A stretch of DNA of 12,415 bases from Zetaproteobacteria bacterium. Lineage in GTDB: Bacteria; Pseudomonadota; Zetaproteobacteria; Mariprofundales; Mariprofundaceae. Within the stretch, counting starts at the first letter, position 1. Each line of letters begins with the position of its first letter. The translations under genes and the position numbers were made by a program. Below, piece after piece: positions 1-7,210 of this stretch. The stretch is taken from NCBI GenBank assembly GCA_021545665.1, contig JAJRTX010000341.1:1-12415 (forward strand). Direction: 5' to 3'. The notes beneath the pieces are model-generated. The model was not told where the DNA came from, made no database searches, and saw only the letters and a list, made by a program, of their open reading frames with translations.

Positions 1-908
1 AAATGATCAGCCACTTTCCTGGCATAACCTAACTCATTAAAGCCAGATGCTTTGCCACCATAGCCAACCGAAAAAGTTTGTACATTTGCTTTATGTTCTT
101 TCATTAAAGCGACAATTAATGAAGAGTCCACGCCACCACTTAAAAATGCACCCACTTCGACATCGCTTTTCAGGCATAACTTCACAGATTCACTTAGTTC
201 ATGTTCCAGCCTTTCAAAGGCTTCATTATAGGAGATATTTATTTTCTTCGAGAAATCATTTTTCCAATAACGTTTTACATCAATCCCCTGCTCTGTCCAG
301 AGCAGCATATGTCCTGGCTCCAGCTTGCTAATTTCACGATACATCGTACGAGAACCACCAACATAGCCCGCTGCAAAAAAATCACACAGTGATTGCTTGT
401 TAACTGTCCTGGTTTTAAGGCCCTGTAAAATAGTTTTTATCTCAGACCCGAACAATATCTTTCCGTCATCTAAGGAATAATATAGGGGCTTCTCACCAAT
501 ACGATCTCTTACCAGCACCAGTTGTTTCTTTTTTGAGTCCCATAATGCTATTCCGAACATACCTCGCAAATGATCAACAAAATCAAGGCCATATTCTTCA
601 TACAAATGTACAATTGTTTCTGTATCAGACTGAGTTGAAAAAACATGCCCTTTTTCCAGCATTTCATTACGTAGAACTTCGTAATTATAAATCTCGCCAT
701 TAAACACAACCCATATGTCACCCTTCTCATTAGAGATTGGCTGATGACCTGTCTTTAAATCGATAATTGACAAACGACGCATCGCTAATCCGATGTGGTG
801 ATCGGTGTAATACCCTGAGTCGTCAGGTCCTCGATGTATCATGCTATCGCACATGGCGTGCAAAAGTTGCTCGTTATCCATGCCCGCAAAACCAGTAATG
901 CCACACAT
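1..908 (-). CDS. asnB: Asparagine synthase-like glutamine amidotransferase, N-terminal 302 residues (cut by window edge)
   Basis: The reading frame opens with ATG at 908 and stays open to the left edge, so the C-terminal part is missing; family members are usually about 600-650 residues. The protein starts MCGITGFAG, so Cys2 is free to act as the class II glutaminase nucleophile once Met is removed. RGPDDSG (27-32), MRRLSIIDL (43-51), NGEIYNY (70-76) and SDTETI (94-99) complete the glutaminase domain. SGGVDSS (257-263) is the ATP-pyrophosphatase P-loop of the synthetase domain. The enzyme uses glutamine and ATP to amidate a carboxylate. In a polysaccharide locus the acceptor may be a sugar acid rather than aspartate, as proposed for WbpS-type proteins; that is inference. 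Translation starts from a good AAGGA site 9 bases before the ATG. The gene is preceded by a 108-base gap holding two hairpins. True free-asparagine synthesis remains the alternative role. Confidence 0.93.
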   Translation of the reverse strand, partial: MCGITGFAGMDNEQLLHAMCDSMIHRGPDDSGYYTDHHIGLAMRRLSIIDLKTGHQPISNEKGDIWVVFNGEIYNYEVLRNEMLEKGHVFSTQSDTETIVHLYEEYGLDFVDHLRGMFGIALWDSKKKQLVLVRDRIGEKPLYYSLDDGKILFGSEIKTILQGLKTRTVNKQSLCDFFAAGYVGGSRTMYREISKLEPGHMLLWTEQGIDVKRYWKNDFSKKINISYNEAFERLEHELSESVKLCLKSDVEVGAFLSGGVDSSLIVALMKEHKANVQTFSVGYGGKASGFNELGYARKVADH

Positions 909-917
909 TAAATAAAA

Positions 918-922
918 TCCTT
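918..922 (-). promoter_or_regulatory. Ribosome binding site of the amidotransferase gene
   Basis: On the minus strand AAGGA sits 9 bases before the ATG at 908. It is among the better Shine-Dalgarno matches in the left half of the window and fixes the start that gives Cys2. Only five T residues separate it from the foot of the hairpin at 928-956, so folding of the leader could affect ribosome access. Confidence 0.7.
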
Positions 923-927
923 AAAAA

Positions 928-956
928 TCTTGATTTAACAGACCTCTAAATCAAGA
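928..956 (-). other. Perfect 10-bp inverted repeat upstream of the amidotransferase (leader hairpin or weak terminator/attenuator)
   Basis: The arms at 928-937 and 947-956 are exact reverse complements (TCTTGATTTA and TAAATCAAGA read on the minus strand) around a 9-base loop. On the transcribed strand the stem is followed at once by TTTTT, then the ribosome site and ATG. The shape resembles an intrinsic terminator or attenuator, but the stem is AT-rich with only two G-C pairs, and the T run is short, so termination would be inefficient. It may instead stabilise or mark a processed 5' end of the amidotransferase message. The repeat is seen directly; the function is inferred. Confidence 0.5.
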
Positions 957-974
957 GTACTAAAATCGTAATAA

Positions 975-1018
975 AGTCATAAACCAGTAATTACATTGTA
1001 ATATATTACTTTATGACT
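975..1018 (-). terminator. AT-rich hairpin at the deacetylase stop codon (possible weak terminator)
   Basis: A 9-bp perfect stem (975-983 with 1010-1018) overlaps the TAG stop of the deacetylase gene. After a three-base bulge it continues as a second 5-bp stem (987-991 with 1005-1009). A further small palindrome, TTACA-T-TGTAA, lies at 991-1001. On the transcribed strand the structure is followed by a T-rich stretch but not by a clean T tract. It could be a weak terminator, a 3'-end protecting hairpin or a dyad protein site. The low GC content makes a strong terminator unlikely. Confidence 0.35.
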
Positions 1019-2078
1019 AGCCTGAATATAATCCTTTCATTCGTCGTATAAGCGATGCTATAGAGTATCCAAGACCAGACAAACATATAATATTGGACCA
1101 TATATCACCTTCATACGGGAAGGGCATGCGTCGAATTCTGAATAAATCACATCCCACACGGTTAAGCCCTACCTCGGTTGTCACAGCACTGGTATACCCA
1201 CAGTCTTTTGCAATATCAATAGTGGTTTGATTGAAACTTCCTACAGGGTAGCAGACATGCTTACATGGCTCCCCCGTTTGTTTCTCTATTTCACCCCTGG
1301 AAGCACTCAGCTCCTCTCGTATCTGGTCCGGGCTTAGCAGTGCCAGCTTGTAATGATGGACGGTATGCCCTTCAAACTGAACATCATTATAGCTGTAGCT
1401 CCTGATATCATCCCATGTGAGTATATTAACCCAGTCATTCTCCCTGAAGGTTTTAAAGATTGAATCTCCTGACTCAGTCTCAAGTTCCAGGGCAAGTGCA
1501 TTCAATGTATCGTGATAATCTTTTTCATTTTTGCAGCCAGCCTGAATCGCTAGCCTGTGAGTCAGGTAAGATTTGGTGAGCATCGCACGACTGCTGGTAT
1601 CATATTCAATAATACGGTCATTCACAGTAAATTTTCTACCATGAATCTCTATAGACTGAAGGGCATAATCAAGCCTGTCTATATGAAATGGTGTTTGTTT
1701 GCTGACGTATTCGGTAGCCAGATATATAGTCGCTGGCGCACTAAATTTGCGTAAAATCGGCATGGCGTATTGCAAATTATTCTTGTAACCGTCATCAAAG
1801 GTGATCACCATGCAGTTTGGCTTGATGGGTTTACGGCCTGAGAGCATCTCTACAGCCTCATCGAGGCTAACGAACTGGTAATACCTGGATAGTTTGGTCA
1901 GATGTTTTTCAAGAAACTCAGGTGAGATCCTGTTCCAGAATGGCTGCCATCCAGCCTTGAACTGCTTATCCATAACTCCATGCAACATGAGAAAATTTAT
2001 GGCTTTTCTGTTTCTGAATATCCATAATCTGAGAAGACCGCTGTAAACAATAAATCTGTATATAAGGACTTTTATCAT
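1017..2078 (-). CDS. NodB-type polysaccharide deacetylase
   Basis: This 353-residue protein of the carbohydrate esterase 4 (NodB homology) superfamily probably removes N- or O-acetyl groups from a glycan. The metal/catalytic motif TFDDGY is at 93-98, with Asp95 and Asp96. The second metal motif is at 238-242, where HTVHH supplies His238 and His242. A YPVG segment follows at 277-280, and RRMPFP near 316-321 is typical of the C-terminal strand. About 140 residues separate the first two motifs, a larger insertion than in minimal NodB proteins. An N-terminal hydrophobic stretch (about 5-20) with basic residues may be a short membrane anchor rather than a cleaved signal. The start is supported by AAGGAA about 7 bases upstream, which overlaps the stop codon of the preceding glycosyltransferase 11 bases away and suggests translational coupling. 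The exact substrate is unknown. Confidence 0.9.
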   Translation of the reverse strand: MIKVLIYRFIVYSGLLRLWIFRNRKAINFLMLHGVMDKQFKAGWQPFWNRISPEFLEKHLTKLSRYYQFVSLDEAVEMLSGRKPIKPNCMVITFDDGYKNNLQYAMPILRKFSAPATIYLATEYVSKQTPFHIDRLDYALQSIEIHGRKFTVNDRIIEYDTSSRAMLTKSYLTHRLAIQAGCKNEKDYHDTLNALALELETESGDSIFKTFRENDWVNILTWDDIRSYSYNDVQFEGHTVHHYKLALLSPDQIREELSASRGEIEKQTGEPCKHVCYPVGSFNQTTIDIAKDCGYTSAVTTEVGLNRVGCDLFRIRRMPFPYEGDIWSNIICLSGLGYSIASLIRRMKGLYSG

Positions 2079-2089
2079 TGTTGTATTCC

Positions 2090-3307
2090 TTAATTGATTA
2101 TTTTACATATATATCGCATCCATTTCGTTGATATATTTCTCCGTCCACTCATTTTCAGTGCATCCTCATTTGCTGCCACTGAAAACTCTGCCCACTTTTC
2201 CTGATTAAACAGCAACCCGGATACACTGGCTAGCATCTTGTCAATGTCGTCTATACCAACGACATATCCATTATTACCATTATCAACGAGATCTTTAAGA
2301 TCGCCTACGTCCACCACAACCGCAACTGTACCAACTGACATAGCCTCGATCATGGCGATAGATAGCCCCTCCCACCGGGAAGTTAAAATAAATATCTTGC
2401 TGTTTGAGACGACCTGGTCTACGTCATTGATTTTGCCAAAGAATTCTATATTCTGGTCGACACCCAATGACGCGGCCATTTCTTCCAGCGTGCCTCTATC
2501 CGGTCCATCGCCAATCATAGCCGCACGGATGTCCGGAAATTCATTCTTTAAGCACGCAATCAACTGCACAAACAGCTCTGGCCTCTTATATTCCGTGAGT
2601 CTTGCCACAAAAACAAGGTCATATTCACGTTCCTGCATGCCCTTTAAGGTAACATCATCCTCAACACTACCTGTAATAACCGCAATTTCATTAGTATAGC
2701 CAGCATCAACAATAAATTGTTTTGCCGCACTTCCTCGCACTATAATCAGATCAAACTGTCTGACAACAGCAAAAACCAGCTTTTCTATCCACGCACTGGG
2801 TTTACCTAAAGCAACCAGTAGCGGGTTCTCGGCCGCCCATCCACCTCCTTCCAGTTCCAGCGGTCCGGAGGTATCCTGATAACACGCTGGTCGGTTGAAT
2901 ATCCGCCCGGCAATAAGGGCGGTTATTGCCGCTGGGAAAATATGATAACCCATGTACAGGTCAGGTCTGTATCTGTATCCACAACGAATAGTCCAGATTA
3001 GTTTTGCCAATGCTCTCGAGAATAATCTGGACATCCAGGCAGGCGGGCATTCATAGGTAACACCTTCAACATCTGCCACCTTTTCATCGCATACCAATAT
3101 TACCTGGCCTGCGCCACTCATACTAAGTGGCAAAATATGTGCAAAAAACCAGTTAGGATTGTGAAATGTTCCGGTAACAAGTATATTTTTGCTATGTTTC
3201 CATTTTTTCATTTTCCTGAAGCCGGTAAGTTTTGATAGCAAAACAGTTGTGCCATATATAAAGGTTAATGCAATACTCGCTACGATTCTTTTTAGTATAG
3301 ATTTCAT
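2090..3307 (-). CDS. GT4-family glycosyltransferase (first of two), with N-terminal hydrophobic segment
   Basis: This 405-residue GT-B glycosyltransferase should transfer a sugar from a nucleotide-sugar donor to a growing lipid-linked oligosaccharide at the cytoplasmic face. The donor-binding C-terminal half shows VARLTEYKRPE (234-244), GDGP (266-269), and the EX7E motif with Glu313 and Glu321 in WEGLSIAMIEAM, as in group 1 (GT4) enzymes. The N-terminal half has a GTFHNPNW stretch (46-53). A hydrophobic helix at about 9-27 could hold the protein at the membrane. No good ribosome site precedes the ATG at 3307. A second Met at residue 33 (position 3211) has AGGA only about three bases upstream and would remove the helix, so the start is not settled. 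The gene lies 27 bases after the other glycosyltransferase. Sugar specificity cannot be read from the sequence. Confidence 0.87.
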   Translation of the reverse strand: MKSILKRIVASIALTFIYGTTVLLSKLTGFRKMKKWKHSKNILVTGTFHNPNWFFAHILPLSMSGAGQVILVCDEKVADVEGVTYECPPAWMSRLFSRALAKLIWTIRCGYRYRPDLYMGYHIFPAAITALIAGRIFNRPACYQDTSGPLELEGGGWAAENPLLVALGKPSAWIEKLVFAVVRQFDLIIVRGSAAKQFIVDAGYTNEIAVITGSVEDDVTLKGMQEREYDLVFVARLTEYKRPELFVQLIACLKNEFPDIRAAMIGDGPDRGTLEEMAASLGVDQNIEFFGKINDVDQVVSNSKIFILTSRWEGLSIAMIEAMSVGTVAVVVDVGDLKDLVDNGNNGYVVGIDDIDKMLASVSGLLFNQEKWAEFSVAANEDALKMSGRRNISTKWMRYICKIIN

Positions 3308-3334
3308 GTGTTTTAAAATTACGTAAAAAAAGTG

Positions 3335-4474
3335 TTAACTATAAGTGTTAATAATATACTTATATACAGAAATGGTACGGGAGGCAACAGACTGTGGATG
3401 GTATTTATCCAGCGCCTCAGTTTGCGCTGCTTGCGACATTTTTAAATAAACGTCTTCATTATCCAGAAGATTCAGAATACTGTCTGAAAAGCCATCTGTA
3501 TCTTCTGGATCTACCAGAAAACCGGTTTTCCCATCCTCAATCATGTAGGGCATACCACATACATTCGATGATATTACCGGCACACCAACTGCCATGGCCT
3601 CAGCTATTGCCATAGGAGCATTCTCCTGTTTTGATGGCAAGACAAATATTGACGCTTGTGCAAGTTCAGTTTTTACTGCCTGCTGATCTATTCTGCCAAG
3701 TAGCGTGACATGCTCTGAAAGGTTATATTGACTAATAACAGATTCGATCTGCTTATAGTACTCAGGATCACATGCCTCACCAGCCGCATGTAAAGAAATA
3801 TTGTTATTTTTTTCTATAACCGCAGGCAATGCCCTGAGCAGCCCTACCAGATTTTTTCGTGGATTCAGCCAGCCTGCAAAAAATATTCTACCTTTTACGC
3901 GTTCCCGTTTTGTATGATAATAGCTCTCTGATATTGAATTTTCTATATCGTGTATCTCTGCCGTTGTATATTTTTCAATCTCTTGCCTTACATAAGGAAT
4001 TATAGATATAATTTGCTTCTGTCTTCGAAGACCCACCTTCTCCACCTGCTTCCAGATAAGTGATCTCAATCTCCATAGCCTGCTCTTTTCAGTAACAAGA
4101 TTAAGACTGTCAAATCCGTGTACAGTAAATATTGACGGGATACCTATCTCACCCATACCCAAACCATAAGTCTCCTGAAAATGGACTAGATCTGGCTGTA
4201 ATGACAGTAGATACTTTCTGAGTTTTTTCTTTCCTGGCCCAATCAGGATATCAATAAACATAGGTACATTATTATCAGGCAACCTGTGAATTGTAATACC
4301 TTCCTGCACTTCGACTGATATATCCTGCAGATTTTTTTCCAGTGTTACGATATGCAAGGAAATATCTTCCTCTGAAGACACCAGTCCACGCGCCAGTCCG
4401 ATTGTTGCTGTTTCTACTCCCCCTCTGGGGCGATTTATGTCGGAAGGAAACCGGCTAAACATAACTACTTTCAT
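3335..4474 (-). CDS. GT4-family glycosyltransferase (second of two)
   Basis: This 379-residue GT-B enzyme of the group 1 (GT4) family has all expected landmarks. The N-terminal glycine-rich acceptor loop is RGGVET (17-22). The interdomain donor site is GWLNPRKN (201-208), and the EX7E motif has Glu284 and Glu292 in ENAPMAIAEAM. The GMPYMIEDGKTGFLV segment (307-321) is the usual end of the donor domain. It lacks a membrane segment and probably works as a peripheral cytoplasmic enzyme in repeat-unit assembly. The start ATG at 4474 has AGGAAA about 10 bases upstream, in the 48-base gap after the flippase gene. It is only distantly similar to the neighbouring glycosyltransferase, so the two probably add different sugars or linkages; this is inferred. 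Confidence 0.9.
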   Translation of the reverse strand: MKVVMFSRFPSDINRPRGGVETATIGLARGLVSSEEDISLHIVTLEKNLQDISVEVQEGITIHRLPDNNVPMFIDILIGPGKKKLRKYLLSLQPDLVHFQETYGLGMGEIGIPSIFTVHGFDSLNLVTEKSRLWRLRSLIWKQVEKVGLRRQKQIISIIPYVRQEIEKYTTAEIHDIENSISESYYHTKRERVKGRIFFAGWLNPRKNLVGLLRALPAVIEKNNNISLHAAGEACDPEYYKQIESVISQYNLSEHVTLLGRIDQQAVKTELAQASIFVLPSKQENAPMAIAEAMAVGVPVISSNVCGMPYMIEDGKTGFLVDPEDTDGFSDSILNLLDNEDVYLKMSQAAQTEALDKYHPQSVASRTISVYKYIINTYS

Positions 4475-4522
4475 CGTAAGTATATTTCCTGATATATATG
4501 ATGACTTAACATGGTATGACCG

Positions 4523-6124
4523 TTACCTTGATGATTTTTTCACGTAACTCATTAATTTGCAACGCTGAGGCTCTGTTAAAATAAACCTCCAGTACAAAGG
4601 CAGCAGGATAAGGCCACCAGAGGTTATCCCGCTCAGCATTGCCAGCACAGGACTGTGATCCAGAAGCGTACGGTTTAACAACATAACTCCCAGAAAAATA
4701 CTACCTATGAACATAGCAGCTGAAAATGACCGGTTTAGATAATGGAAAAATGAAATATTAAGATGCTTGCACGCAAATAACGGGATAACCACTCCTGCCC
4801 CAAGAACCTCGGACACTACCATCAGCGCGCCTGCATTAACAAGTGTCCAGCCAGTATCGCTTATGTATAAATAGCCCAGAAAAAATACCAGCAAGGTAAC
4901 AGCAAAAGAAATCAATCCAAGCTTTCCATGCACATTCATCCCAATCAGGATACGTACTATCGTTTGCTGAGAAGCAGGCAAAAATGTCCCAATTGCCAAT
5001 ACTATAATTAACTGATGATTAACATAGTCTTCACCCATCCATAGGCCAATTATTACGTCTCCGAAAACAGCAAGTATAAGTAATAATGGTAAGGTGATCG
5101 CAACACTCACTCTTGTTGTTTCAAGAATAAATTCACGTAACTCCTGATCATCTCCTGAAGCCTGCAATGCGCCTGCAGTTGGTGTTAATACGAAACTGAA
5201 TCTGGAAATAAAGGTACCGACATATTTAACCAGTACCACAGGCCGGGTAAATACTGCGAGTGCCGCAGGCCCTAATGATGCAGCCACAATTATATTAACC
5301 GTCTGTATCAGAAATATTCTTGGCAGAATCACAATAATTGTTTTGATACCAAACCGTAACATTTCTTTGGCAATGCGAAACCGAACAAGACTTATTCTCA
5401 CAGTGATATCAGAACAAACCCTTCTGGAAACCAGGTATCGCATAACCATAAAAATGCAGGTTGTTACAAAATATACAGCAGCAAGACTGATGAGACCGCC
5501 TCCCATCAGTAAAGCAACAATCATCCCTACTATACTGACAATTCTGGATAGAGAATTTATACCATTTACTATATCCCAGCGATGATAGCCTGCAATAACA
5601 CCTCGAGATGCATCAAACAACATTTCAACTGCCAGGCTTCCCCCCAGTAATAGCACAACCCACCTCGCCATGCCGGTCTGCTCACCTAATCGGTCTGCAA
5701 AATACACCGGGATACTAAAAAAGATAGCCAGTGTTGCCAGCAATACAAATAACGCAATGAACACCTGCAGCATCACTACTGTAGACACGGTCTGATTCAG
5801 CTTTTCCAGCTCTCCGGTAGTTCTGTATCTAGGTACATACCTGTTGAGCGCAGAAGCCAGGCCCAGGCCAGACATGCTCAGGTAGTTAACAAAGGTCCAG
5901 CTGAAATCCCATATGCCAAGTGCGACTTGCCCTTCATAGTTATCAATCAAGCGCGGCATAATAAAACCGGCAACCATGAATATCATGTATGCAACCCAGC
6001 CAGTCAGAACATTTTTTACAATTCTGTCTTTGCCTGTCAGGTCTTCTTTTCCGGCCATTTTCTCAGGTTTACTTGATTCAGTCATATTTGATTTACTGCT
6101 TTTAACAATCTGCCTGTTGGCCAT
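4523..6124 (-). CDS. Wzx-like polysaccharide/oligosaccharide flippase
   Basis: This 533-residue integral membrane protein of the MOP superfamily (polysaccharide biosynthesis/MATE-like fold) probably flips undecaprenyl-linked repeats across the inner membrane. About 12-14 hydrophobic helices are visible, for example near 38-58, 75-92, 115-140, 153-172, 190-230, 262-282, 338-360, 370-390, 403-421, 428-450, 468-485 and 492-512. The segment GLGLASALNRYVPRYRTTGE (86-105) is typical of the family after the second helix. The N-terminal 35 residues are hydrophilic, so the start is uncertain. The ATG at 6124 overlaps the upstream acyltransferase by 43 bases, whereas the ATG at 6085 (residue 14) forms a classic ATGA overlap with its stop. 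Neither has a strong ribosome site. Its presence implies a Wzy-type route, but no polymerase is in the window. Confidence 0.9.
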   Translation of the reverse strand: MANRQIVKSSKSNMTESSKPEKMAGKEDLTGKDRIVKNVLTGWVAYMIFMVAGFIMPRLIDNYEGQVALGIWDFSWTFVNYLSMSGLGLASALNRYVPRYRTTGELEKLNQTVSTVVMLQVFIALFVLLATLAIFFSIPVYFADRLGEQTGMARWVVLLLGGSLAVEMLFDASRGVIAGYHRWDIVNGINSLSRIVSIVGMIVALLMGGGLISLAAVYFVTTCIFMVMRYLVSRRVCSDITVRISLVRFRIAKEMLRFGIKTIIVILPRIFLIQTVNIIVAASLGPAALAVFTRPVVLVKYVGTFISRFSFVLTPTAGALQASGDDQELREFILETTRVSVAITLPLLLILAVFGDVIIGLWMGEDYVNHQLIIVLAIGTFLPASQQTIVRILIGMNVHGKLGLISFAVTLLVFFLGYLYISDTGWTLVNAGALMVVSEVLGAGVVIPLFACKHLNISFFHYLNRSFSAAMFIGSIFLGVMLLNRTLLDHSPVLAMLSGITSGGLILLPLYWRFILTEPQRCKLMSYVKKSSR

Positions 6125-7188
6125 ACACGCCCAATAAAAAGAATCAGGCTCCTGAAAGATTTCTTTCCAATAAACAAATCATAACCCGTTATCTCACTTG
6201 AACCCCAACGTCGCTTATGTTCTGTATGCCCTCCCAGAAAATCATACTCTGAAACATTTTCACTGATACACGTTTCAAGCACATGCAAACGTAAGACATT
6301 TCCTGCACCTGAGGAGTAACGCGGATTAAAGCCTTCCTGTAGTTGATTGTATTTATTGTCGTACGTATACCCGAGTTGTACTGCCTTGATAGAACCCTCC
6401 TGATAGAGAGCATATAACCTGAGCCAGTCATTTTTTAATGCTAAAGCAGTAAAAATTTTATAAAACTCAACCTCCTCTGGTTTGCGCTCAAACAGCCCGA
6501 CCAAACCCTTCTTTTTCCATCTTATATCATGTAATTTGTAAAGCGCGTCAAGATATACGGGTATCTCCTGCTCATTGACGCATTTCTTTATAGATATTTC
6601 TCCATGTGCAAGTACTTTTTTCTCGTCACGCCTTAACTGGGAACGCATATTTCGTGATATTAATTTCAAAAATACCTCTTTACAGTTAATCAGATTTATT
6701 GCACTGGAATTATTTTTTCTGGTATTTAAATAGTATTTTTTCTTTACAGATCTGCATATTTTCTCTTGCAGCCCTCCTGAAGCACGTACACCACTCATCC
6801 ATATGCAATCCCACTCAGTTGAGTATGATTCAAGTTCATTAACGATAGAATCGTACATTTCGTCGTTATCATGCTTTTTGGATATTATCCAGGCCGGATA
6901 TTCTGAACCACTGGCAGAATCTGCCATTACACGTAATATTGTATATTTCACAAGATTACATAACTTGTAATCTACTTTATATAACGGAACCAGGCTAACC
7001 AGTTGGTTGCTGTCATCTCTTACAGTGAGCACAAATGGACTTACTTCACCTGCGTATGTCTGTTTCCAGGCGCAGACCCATTCCCAGCGTAAAAATATTG
7101 TATCCATCTCTGATCTACATAATAAATCATTCCATTGATCAGAAAGTGCTGCCAGTGCATCCCAGCTTCTGATCAACTCGAATTTCAT
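6082..7188 (-). CDS. FemAB/CelD-like GNAT acyltransferase
   Basis: This 368-residue protein resembles the GNAT-fold group that includes FemAB-like and CelD (BcsL) proteins of polysaccharide loci (Acetyltransf_6 type). The first half is a degenerate domain beginning MKFELIRSWDALAAL, with WEWVCAWKQTY at 35-45. The second half holds SRNMRSQLRRDEKKV (178-192), LYALYQEGSIKAVQLGY (258-274) and the family signature EYDFLGGHTEHKRRWG (314-329). It probably transfers an acyl group to an amino sugar or hydroxyl of the glycan, perhaps after deacetylation by the neighbouring NodB protein; that link is inferred. I chose the ATG at 7188. It starts 22 bases after the sulfotransferase stop and aligns with the usual start of the family. 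An upstream in-frame ATG at 7317 would force a long overlap. The stop at 6082 forms an ATGA with a possible flippase start. Confidence 0.82.
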   Translation of the reverse strand: MKFELIRSWDALAALSDQWNDLLCRSEMDTIFLRWEWVCAWKQTYAGEVSPFVLTVRDDSNQLVSLVPLYKVDYKLCNLVKYTILRVMADSASGSEYPAWIISKKHDNDEMYDSIVNELESYSTEWDCIWMSGVRASGGLQEKICRSVKKKYYLNTRKNNSSAINLINCKEVFLKLISRNMRSQLRRDEKKVLAHGEISIKKCVNEQEIPVYLDALYKLHDIRWKKKGLVGLFERKPEEVEFYKIFTALALKNDWLRLYALYQEGSIKAVQLGYTYDNKYNQLQEGFNPRYSSGAGNVLRLHVLETCISENVSEYDFLGGHTEHKRRWGSSEITGYDLFIGKKSFRSLILFIGRVWPTGRLLKAVNQI

Positions 7189-7210
7189 ATATACATCAGT
7201 AATAACACGT

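Noticed and set aside
2238..2699. A 153-codon plus-strand reading frame inside the first GT4 gene
   Set aside because: It is antisense to a gene with clear GT4 motifs; its product is Ser/Thr-rich with no recognisable domain, as expected for the complement of a real coding frame.
3330..3351. Two copies of the 9-base direct repeat AAGTGTTAA, 13 bases apart, at the end of the second GT4 gene
   Set aside because: Short, AT-rich and largely within codons and the stop; repeats this short are expected by chance in such sequence, and nothing mobile is nearby.
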